64,000 bases of DNA, taken from positions 86,704 through 150,703 of the forward strand of contig JAYUWK010000001.1 of NCBI GenBank assembly GCA_043753895.1, read 5' to 3'. Shown here piece by piece: positions 58,359 through 64,000 of the stretch. Position 1 is the stretch's first letter, and each line of letters opens with the position of its first letter. The notes under the pieces are model-generated. The model was given only the letters and a program-made list of their open reading frames with translations, did no database searches and was not told the DNA's origin. Both the position numbers and the translations under genes were made by a program. Origin of the DNA: WLMZ01 sp043753895. GTDB lineage: Bacteria; Actinomycetota; Acidimicrobiia; Acidimicrobiales; Ilumatobacteraceae.

Positions 58359-59451
58359 CCGACTGGCTGATTCGTGCTTCGGCGCAGATGCCCCCACCGA
58401 GCACGAAGCGATCGGTGGGGTCGTACAACACCATGCTCTGGCCAGGGGCGATGCGACGCTGTGGTTCGAGCCAGGTGACGTGCACCGTGGTTCCGTCGCC
58501 GTCGCCGTCGACGTCGACGGACACCGCTGCGCGCTTGGGTGACCCGTGCGCGCTGCACTGAACCAGTACCTCCGTGAGCGCAACTGCGTGCTCAGCAGAG
58601 TGCACCCACGTGACGTTGCGAATCGTGTGTCCGGAGGTGAGCAGATGGGACTCGTCGCCGATGGTGACTACGGCGCGTTCGACATCGATATCGACCACGA
58701 ACTGCTTGGGCCCGCCACCGGCGAGGCCCAGCCCGCGACGCTGGCCGAGCGTGACCATCTCTACGGCGGGCACCTCACCGACGGTGACGCCCTCGGTGTC
58801 GACGACGGTTGCCCGGCGAAATGGGATACGCGTGCCCAAGAACGTGGTGCGACCACCGGTGCTGGTGATGAAACACACCTCCTGGCTGTCGGGCTTGGTA
58901 GCCGTGCGCAGGCCGAGGCGCGTTGCATGGGCCCGAACGTCGGGCTTGGTCATGTCACCGACGGGGAACATCGTGCGGGCCAGTTCGGCCTGGTCGATCA
59001 TGTGCACCACGTAGCTCTGGTCTTTGTCGCGATCCGCGCCACGCTCGAGCTCGAGCCGCCCATCTGGTCCGGCGGTCACACGGGCGTGATGTCCGGTGGC
59101 CACTGCATCGAAGCCGAGGAGCGTGGCGCGTTCACTGAGCCGTGCGAACTTCACGTGCCGGTTGCATTCGATGCACGGGTTCGGCGTAATGCCCTCGGTG
59201 TGCGCGAGCACATAGGGGTTCACGACGTGCTCGTTGAAGTCGTCGCTGAAGTTGAACACGACGTGGTCGATACCGAGTTGCTGAGCGACGCGACGTGCAT
59301 CGTCGACGTCAGAAACGCTGCAGCAGCCGGTGTCGCTCTCGCCGCCCCACAGGCGCATCGTGACGCCCACGACATCGTGGCCCTGCTCGACCAACAGCGC
59401 AGCCGCGACGGACGAGTCAACGCCGCCGCTCATCGCGACCATGACCTTCAC
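58321..59451 (-). CDS. mnmA: tRNA 2-thiouridine synthesizing protein MnmA
   Basis: Thiolates U34 of Lys, Glu and Gln tRNAs. The 376-residue protein shows the PP-loop VMVAMSGGVDSSVAAALL, the catalytic cysteines in PNPCIECNRHVKFARL near residue 100 and DSQEVCFITSTGG near 200, and the central RGLGLAGGGPKQFVVDID. GTG at 59451 overlaps the stop of the cysteine desulfurase, its sulfur donor, so the pair forms a functional operon. Confidence 0.95.
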   Translation of the reverse strand: MKVMVAMSGGVDSSVAAALLVEQGHDVVGVTMRLWGGESDTGCCSVSDVDDARRVAQQLGIDHVVFNFSDDFNEHVVNPYVLAHTEGITPNPCIECNRHVKFARLSERATLLGFDAVATGHHARVTAGPDGRLELERGADRDKDQSYVVHMIDQAELARTMFPVGDMTKPDVRAHATRLGLRTATKPDSQEVCFITSTGGRTTFLGTRIPFRRATVVDTEGVTVGEVPAVEMVTLGQRRGLGLAGGGPKQFVVDIDVERAVVTIGDESHLLTSGHTIRNVTWVHSAEHAVALTEVLVQCSAHGSPKRAAVSVDVDGDGDGTTVHVTWLEPQRRIAPGQSMVLYDPTDRFVLGGGICAEARISQSVSPQGGGERQPR

Positions 59452-60590
59452 GACGCGGCACCCCGCAGGCGGCGCACCGCTGCGACCAATACCGTGATCG
59501 CACGGTCGATGTCGACAGCGGTGGTTGTGCGCCCGAGGCTCATTCGTAACGCGCCATGCGAGTAACGCTTCTCGACGCGCATCGCGGCCAGCACATGCGA
59601 CGGCTCCATGGCACCACTCGCGCAGGCAGACGCAGCCGAGGCGCACACGCCCGCTTCGTCGAGCAGATAGAGTAGGGCCTCGCTCTCGATGTCGGCAATG
59701 CAGATGTGCGCGGATCCGGCGATCTTGAGCGACCGTGGCACCGTCTCGATGACATCGGGTAGCTCGGCCAGCAGCGAGTCGACCAGTCGGTCGCGCAGCA
59801 CTGCGAGACGAAGGACTTCGTCGGCGCGTTCGATATCGGCCAGCCGGAGGGCCTCGGCCATGGCAACGATGCCAGCCACATTGTGTGTACCACTGCGGCG
59901 ATCACGCTCCTGCCCTCCGCCCTGCAGGAGCGGCTCGAGCACGGTGCCCTGACGCTCGACAAGCACTCCGACGCCCTTGGGTCCACCGAACTTGTGTGCC
60001 GACAACGCAAGCAGATCGACATGCGGCGTGATGTTACGCAGATCGAGCCAACACGCTGCCTGCACAGCGTCGGTGTGTAGCAGGGCGCGAGGCGAGTGCT
60101 CGCGAACGATGGCCGCGACGTCGCTGATCGGGTTGATGGAACCGACCTCGTTGTTCACCGTCATCACTGACACCACCGAGACATCCGCATCGAGCGCGCC
60201 AGCAAGCGCGGTGAGGTCGATTCGGCCCGCAGCGTCGACGCCAACGACGCGACCTCCACCGTGTTCGACCGCGTGCAGCACTGCGTGATGCTCGGCAGCC
60301 GAGCACACACCGACGCCACCATGGCGACGTTGTGTCCCGACAATCGCGGCATTGTCGCTCTCGGTTCCACAACCGGTGAACACCACCTCGCCGGGGGAGC
60401 AACCAATGACATCGGCCACCACGTCGCGGGCCTCGTCGACGGCTTGGCGCACCGATCGCGCGAATCGGTGCGAACCGCTGGGGTTCGCGAAGCGCTCGGT
60501 CAGAAACGGCAGCATTGCCTCCACTGCCTCCGCGCGCATGGGCGTGGTGGCAGCGTGATCGAGGTAGGTGAGCGTGTCGTGTGCGGTCAC
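59448..60590 (-). CDS. Cysteine desulfurase (NifS/IscS type)
   Basis: A 380-residue PLP enzyme that takes sulfur from cysteine. Visible: YLDHAATTPMRAEAVEAML, AEHHAVLHAVEHGGG near residue 100, the PLP lysine in LLALSAHKFGGPKGVGVLVE near 205, and the catalytic Cys loop SAASACASGAMEPSHVLAAM near 330 (short-loop group I type). Its stop overlaps mnmA, so its main partner is probably tRNA thiolation. Start is GTG at 60590. Confidence 0.94.
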   Translation of the reverse strand: MTAHDTLTYLDHAATTPMRAEAVEAMLPFLTERFANPSGSHRFARSVRQAVDEARDVVADVIGCSPGEVVFTGCGTESDNAAIVGTQRRHGGVGVCSAAEHHAVLHAVEHGGGRVVGVDAAGRIDLTALAGALDADVSVVSVMTVNNEVGSINPISDVAAIVREHSPRALLHTDAVQAACWLDLRNITPHVDLLALSAHKFGGPKGVGVLVERQGTVLEPLLQGGGQERDRRSGTHNVAGIVAMAEALRLADIERADEVLRLAVLRDRLVDSLLAELPDVIETVPRSLKIAGSAHICIADIESEALLYLLDEAGVCASAASACASGAMEPSHVLAAMRVEKRYSHGALRMSLGRTTTAVDIDRAITVLVAAVRRLRGAAS

Positions 60591-60677
60591 TGGGTGCAGG
60601 GTACAGGCAGGCCCACCGAGGCGGATTTCGCGCCGCTACGGTATGGCGTGTTCGAGGTGGCGTCATCGAGGAGCCTC

Positions 60678-61427
60678 ATGCAGGGTTACGACAACAGCAG
60701 CTACGGCGAAGCGTTCGCTGACGTGTACGACGATTGGTATGGCGACATCAGCGATGTTGCCGCCAGCGTCGCCGCGATTGCGAAGCTGTCGACGGAAGCT
60801 GGCCCGCAACCGGTGGTCGAGCTCGGGGTCGGCACGGGGCGGCTTGCGCTACCGCTGGCCCTCGCCGTGCAGCCAACCACGGTGATCGGCATCGACTCGA
60901 GCACGGCAATGTTGCAACAGCTGGCCGACAAGCGCGCCGACAATCCGCTGCAGACCATCCTGGGCGACATGGTTGACGACATCCCCGAAACCTCCCTCGG
61001 CGTGGTGTTCGTCGCCTTCAACACGTTCTTCAATCTCGCAACGGCCGCCCGACAGCAACAGTGCATGGACGTCGTCGCCCAACGACTCGTGCGCGGTGGC
61101 AGCTTCGTGATCGAAGCACTCGTGCCCGAAGACCCTCCACGCACTGGAAGCCTGGTGGAACTGAAGTCCCTCGCGCGCGACCGTGTGGTGCTGAGCGTGG
61201 CCAAATACGACGGTGGCCAACAATCGGCAGAGGGTCAGTTCATCGAGTTCACCGAGACCGGCGGGGTGCGTCTGCGGCCGTGGTGCATCCGTTACGCGTC
61301 GCCTGCAGAACTCGACTCGATGGCCGCAGCTGCGGGTCTGCGTTGTCGAAACCGATGGGAGACCTTTGCCGGCGAGGCATTCACCACCGACAGCGACCGC
61401 CATGTGAGCGTGTACACGCAGCTGTGA
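60678..61427 (+). CDS. SAM-dependent methyltransferase
   Basis: A 249-residue class I methyltransferase. Visible: YGEAFADVYDDWYGDISDVA, motif I VVELGVGTGRLALPLAL near residue 47, post-I GIDSSTAMLQQLADKRADNP and motif II VVFVAFNTFFNLATAARQQQ. The FNTFFNL pattern resembles ubiquinone/menaquinone-type and small-molecule methyltransferases. The upstream open frame over the desulfurase promoter is rejected. Substrate unknown. Confidence 0.88.
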   Translation: MQGYDNSSYGEAFADVYDDWYGDISDVAASVAAIAKLSTEAGPQPVVELGVGTGRLALPLALAVQPTTVIGIDSSTAMLQQLADKRADNPLQTILGDMVDDIPETSLGVVFVAFNTFFNLATAARQQQCMDVVAQRLVRGGSFVIEALVPEDPPRTGSLVELKSLARDRVVLSVAKYDGGQQSAEGQFIEFTETGGVRLRPWCIRYASPAELDSMAAAAGLRCRNRWETFAGEAFTTDSDRHVSVYTQL

Positions 61428-61523
61428 TTGGCCGCTCGCCGACAGTGGCGAATGGTCAACCGTCACCCCGAAATGTCGGCTCAGTCCGCAAGTTGGCCCC
61501 CCGATCGTCGTATCATTTTTGCA

Positions 61524-62507
61524 GTGTCTCAAATGCGTTTGAATCCCCTCACCGGACGGTGGGTCACCATCGTGGCCGATCGGGCCGAACGGCCTACTGA
61601 CTTTGCGCCCCGCACACAATCAGTCGAGGCCGATCCCAGCCGCCCCTGTCCGTTCTGCCCAGGGAACGAAGAAGCCACGCTGCCCGCGCTCGAGCAGGTC
61701 GACGAAGGCGGTTCGTGGCGGCTGCGCGTGATCCCTAATCTATATCCGGCGTTCGACGGCGACGAGCCATTCGCGGTGCATCACCTCGGTCCCGTGCACA
61801 TCATGGCCGAGGCCAGTGGTATCCACGAGATCTTCGTCTACACGCCCGATCACAACGGCGGCATCCACCTTGGCGACGATCTCAAGACCGCCGAGACCAT
61901 GCAGGCCCTGAAGCGTCGACTCGTCGACCATGCCAAGACCCCCAACATTCGCTATACCCAAGCCATCGTCAACCACGGTCGCGAGGCTGGCGCATCGCTT
62001 GCGCATCCGCACGGGCAGTTGCTCGGATTGCCGTTCGTGCCGGGCGAGATCCTCGAAGAAGAGCGTGCCTTTGCCCGCTTCGAAAGCGCCTGCATCCTCT
62101 GCGCGACCATCGAAGCCGAACTCACCGATGGCAAGCGCATCGTGTTCGCCAACGACGATGTCGTGTGCCTGTGCCCCTACTGGAGCGGCAGCCCCTACGA
62201 GTTGCTGATCATCCCGCGCCAGCACGATCTGCACCTGCAAGACGCGAGCGACACGTCGCTGGCTGCTGTTGGCCGCGCCATCCGTGACGCACTGCTGAAC
62301 CTGCGTGAAGCCTTCGGCGACGTCGCCTACAACTTGGTGTTCCACACCGCCCCGCATCAGCACACCGGCGAGTACCACTGGCACGTGCACCTGTTCCCGA
62401 AGCTGGTGAGCATCGCCGGGTTCGAACGTGGCACGGGGGTGCTGATCAACATCGTCCCGCCCGAGGATGCCGCCGACAAGTTGCGCCGAGTTGCCGTCCA
62501 TTCCTGA
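61524..62507 (+). CDS. galT: Galactose-1-phosphate uridylyltransferase
   Basis: Leloir pathway enzyme. The 327-residue protein has the start RLNPLTGRWVTIVADRAERP, Zn-type CPFCPGNE near residue 50, NHGREAGASLAHPHGQLLGL with the catalytic His-Pro-His near 160, and EYHWHVHLFPKL near 285. GTG at 61524 lies 7 bases after a TATCAT -10 box, so a leaderless start is likely; ATG at 61533 is the alternative. No galK or galE is in the window. Confidence 0.92.
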   Translation: MSQMRLNPLTGRWVTIVADRAERPTDFAPRTQSVEADPSRPCPFCPGNEEATLPALEQVDEGGSWRLRVIPNLYPAFDGDEPFAVHHLGPVHIMAEASGIHEIFVYTPDHNGGIHLGDDLKTAETMQALKRRLVDHAKTPNIRYTQAIVNHGREAGASLAHPHGQLLGLPFVPGEILEEERAFARFESACILCATIEAELTDGKRIVFANDDVVCLCPYWSGSPYELLIIPRQHDLHLQDASDTSLAAVGRAIRDALLNLREAFGDVAYNLVFHTAPHQHTGEYHWHVHLFPKLVSIAGFERGTGVLINIVPPEDAADKLRRVAVHS

Positions 62508-62510
62508 CCC

Positions 62511-62582
62511 GGTCGTCGCTGGCACCGTCCTCGCTGGCACCGTCCTCGCTGACACCGTCCTCGCTGACACCGTCCCGGCTGA
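62511..62582. repeat. 15-bp tandem repeats between galT and the SRPBCC gene
   Basis: About five copies of CACCGTCCTCGCTGR, the four best starting at 62523, 62538, 62553 and 62568. They end 21 bases before the next start codon. Confidence 0.85.
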
Positions 62583-62603
62583 CGTATTCGCTGGGATGAG
62601 CAC

Positions 62604-63047
62604 ATGAGTCGTATTGCGGTGAGTATCGAGATCGATGCCACGCCCGATCAGGTGTGGGCCGTGGTCGAGCCCGTCGAGAACCACATCGACTGGATGCACG
62701 ACGCCGTCGCGATCCACTTCCAAACCGATCAGACCCGCGGGGTAGGCACCACATTTCTGTGTGACACCAAGGTTGGGCCGATCAAACTCGTCGACCGCAT
62801 GGAGATCACTGCATGGGAGCCGGGCGCCAGCATGGGGGTGCGCCACACCGGCATCGTCACCGGCACCGGGTTGTTCACGCTCACGCCCATCGACCTCGGC
62901 CGGCGAACCCGCTTCGCATGGGACGAGGATCTGATCTTTCCGTGGTGGCTCGGTGGCAGCCTCGGCTCGTTCATCGGCGGCAAGCTCGTGATGAAGCCGA
63001 TCTGGCGACGCAACCTGCGCGGCCTAAAACACCTCGTCGAGCAGTAG
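62604..63047 (+). CDS. SRPBCC-family (polyketide cyclase / START-like) protein
   Basis: A 147-residue helix-grip protein: IAVSIEIDATPDQVWAVVEP at the start, LVDRMEITAWEPGASMGVRH in the middle, and a C-terminal helix (IWRRNLRGLKHLVEQ). These proteins bind hydrophobic ligands; the role is unknown. A tandem repeat lies directly upstream. Confidence 0.85.
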   Translation: MSRIAVSIEIDATPDQVWAVVEPVENHIDWMHDAVAIHFQTDQTRGVGTTFLCDTKVGPIKLVDRMEITAWEPGASMGVRHTGIVTGTGLFTLTPIDLGRRTRFAWDEDLIFPWWLGGSLGSFIGGKLVMKPIWRRNLRGLKHLVEQ

Positions 63048-63064
63048 TCCCCTCACTAGTGCGT

Positions 63065-63113
63065 GGGGCGTGGTGAAATACCCACGTGTGGCGTGGCAAG
63101 TTCACCACACCCC
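63065..63113. terminator. Long imperfect hairpin after the SRPBCC gene
   Basis: GGGG-C-GTGGTGAA (63065-63077) pairs with TTCACCAC-A-CCCC (63101-63113): 12 pairs with one mismatch. No T-run follows. It sits between convergent genes and may stop transcription in both directions. Confidence 0.5.
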
Positions 63114-63187
63114 AGCGACAAAGAAGGGAACGCGCCATGACGTGGCACCTTCGGACGTGACGTGACGCGCCGGGGCGGGGCCCCGGG

Positions 63188-63270
63188 CGCTGGCGACAGA
63201 AGGCGCGGATGACGGCGGTGACGCGGTGGCGCTGGCGTCAGAAGGCGCGGATGACGGCGGTGACGGCGGC
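63188..63270. repeat. 42-bp direct duplication at the end of azlD
   Basis: The block from 63188 repeats from 63230 with few changes. The second copy contains the azlD stop and last codons; the first lies just downstream of the gene. Confidence 0.75.
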
Positions 63271-63537
63271 ACCGAGCACGATGACGACCGGTAACGGCGC
63301 CTTCCGCCAGGCGGCCACAACGGCCACTCCGACTCCCGCGGCGCGCGCATCGACCACGAGATGTTGCCCGACGGAGAACGTGTCCTTCACGACGATCGAA
63401 GCGATCAGCGCGGCGGGAATCAGGGCGAGGCAACGATTGAGCACCGGCGGAATCGTGCGGCCACCGAGCACCACCACGCCGAGCACCTTGAACGCGAATG
63501 CGCCAGCCGCGAGTACGAGTACGAGCGTCCACGTCAT
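63238..63537 (-). CDS. azlD: Branched-chain amino acid exporter small subunit AzlD
   Basis: A 99-residue protein with four hydrophobic helices: LVLVLAAGAFAFKVLGVVVL, VLNRCLALIPAALIASIVVK and PLPVVIVLGAAVTAVIRAF. This is the AzlD family, which works with AzlC. ATG at 63537 overlaps the azlC stop (ATGA). In a window dominated by Leu and Ile synthesis it probably exports branched-chain amino acids, which is inference. Confidence 0.9.
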   Translation of the reverse strand: MTWTLVLVLAAGAFAFKVLGVVVLGGRTIPPVLNRCLALIPAALIASIVVKDTFSVGQHLVVDARAAGVGVAVVAAWRKAPLPVVIVLGAAVTAVIRAF

Positions 63538-64000
63538 GGAGTCACCTCGCCACCATGCACCTCGCCACCGTGCACCTCGCCACCGTGCACCTCGCCGTGG
63601 ATTTCATCGACGGTGGGATCGCTCTTCGGAACGCCGACCAGGATGGCCAGCGACGCAGCCAGGATCGGCAGTCCGATGGGCAAAAGCGGGATGGTGGCCA
63701 GGCAGATGCCCGCGCCGAGTAGTGCGGCGATGCGGCCACGGGTGGTGCGCAGTTGTGGCCACAACATCGCCACGAAGGCCGAAGGGATCGCAGCATCGAG
63801 GCCAAACGTCTTCGGGTTGATTGCTGTCCCCGCAAGCGCACCGATGAGCGTGCCCAGATTCCAGAACACATAGACAGAGAGGCCCGTGATCCAAAACGCT
63901 GCACGTTGGGCGTCGGGGTCGTCCTGTGCAGCAGACATCGCCGTTGATTCGTCAATCGTGATCTGCGCGGCGATCAATCGGGTGGGCAGCCGACCGGTGA
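63534..64000 (-). CDS. azlC: Branched-chain amino acid exporter AzlC, partial (N-terminus outside window)
   Basis: The last 155 codons of an AzlC-type permease: GRLPTRLIAAQITIDESTAM (the family's DES segment), FWITGLSVYVFWNLGTLIGA, LDAAIPSAFVAMLWPQLRT and AALLGAGICLATIPLLPIGL. The C-terminus ends in an unusual His/Gly/Glu repeat: EVHGG three times, then EVTP. The start lies beyond position 64000. Confidence 0.9.
   Translation of the reverse strand, partial: TGRLPTRLIAAQITIDESTAMSAAQDDPDAQRAAFWITGLSVYVFWNLGTLIGALAGTAINPKTFGLDAAIPSAFVAMLWPQLRTTRGRIAALLGAGICLATIPLLPIGLPILAASLAILVGVPKSDPTVDEIHGEVHGGEVHGGEVHGGEVTP
63540..63600. repeat. 15-bp tandem repeat encoding the HGGEV tail of AzlC
   Basis: CACCTCGCCACCGTG-type units repeat about four times in frame, giving the GEVHGGEVHGGEVHGGEV tail. 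The unit is a multiple of three, so copy-number change would lengthen or shorten the tail without a frameshift. Confidence 0.8.

Overview
The window is a high-GC actinobacterial chromosome segment, most likely from the class Acidimicrobiia (Ilumatobacter/Microthrix-type relatives). The assignment rests on gene content: a 1,575-residue NAD-glutamate dehydrogenase, F420-type oxidoreductases (LLM and PPOX classes), a mycothiol-type DinB protein, a PASTA-domain kinase, a sunset-domain protein, several leaderless starts, and an IclR regulator divergent from leuCD. The order is inferred; no rRNA or phylogenetic marker is present.

Layout. 1-11 kb: a partial SnoaL-like gene, gdh, a VIT1-type transporter, small redox and DUF genes, an MpaB-like oxygenase, a B12-domain mutase-like protein and a stand-alone NuoF-like protein. 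11-17.4 kb: accessory DNA with a frameshifted lipoprotein, a ParE toxin whose ParD antitoxin is deleted to a stub, GNAT, DinB and cupin genes, a truncated DUF1905 gene, and a 2.9-kb integrative element in the 3' end of an acyl-CoA dehydrogenase gene. 17.3-24 kb: cimA, ilvE and leuB, with a 480-nt structured RNA candidate between cimA and ilvE. 24-32 kb: greA, a hydrolase, a UbiB-type kinase, putA with a divergent AraC regulator, and an FKBP lipoprotein. 32-39.7 kb: an IclR regulator, leuCD, a DEAD-box helicase, a trans-sulfuration enzyme, a hydrolase, and homospermidine synthase with a 44-residue upstream gene. 39.9-42.3 kb: an AbiE-like toxin-antitoxin pair and arsR/arsI. 42.3-64 kb: an LLM enzyme, leuA, ferredoxin, pyrF, serA, SCP2, an SDR-MFS operon, a PASTA kinase, ligA, a MetE-like protein, mnmA with a cysteine desulfurase, galT and azlCD.

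Branched-chain amino acid synthesis is the main theme. CimA makes citramalate, the threonine-independent route to isoleucine. LeuA, LeuC, LeuD and LeuB make leucine and also process citramalate, and IlvE performs the last transamination. Both committed enzymes (CimA and LeuA) are preceded by a short leader peptide rich in the end-product amino acid (Ile for cimA, Leu for leuA), followed by a hairpin and a terminator. Both leader peptides appear leaderless, with GTG seven nucleotides after the -10 box. AzlCD at the right edge could export branched-chain amino acids.

The strongest unusual signals are: (1) the structured RNA at about 20,991-21,472, with six GCAA and one GAGA hairpin loops plus its own promoter and terminator; (2) the integrative element, with a 45-bp duplicated att core, paired ACTAGGG arm sites at both ends, and an integrase-coupled cassette of three unknown small genes; (3) the orphaned ParE; (4) short tandem repeats directly before the ribosome binding sites of several genes; (5) a mutase-like protein with a degenerate B12-binding motif.
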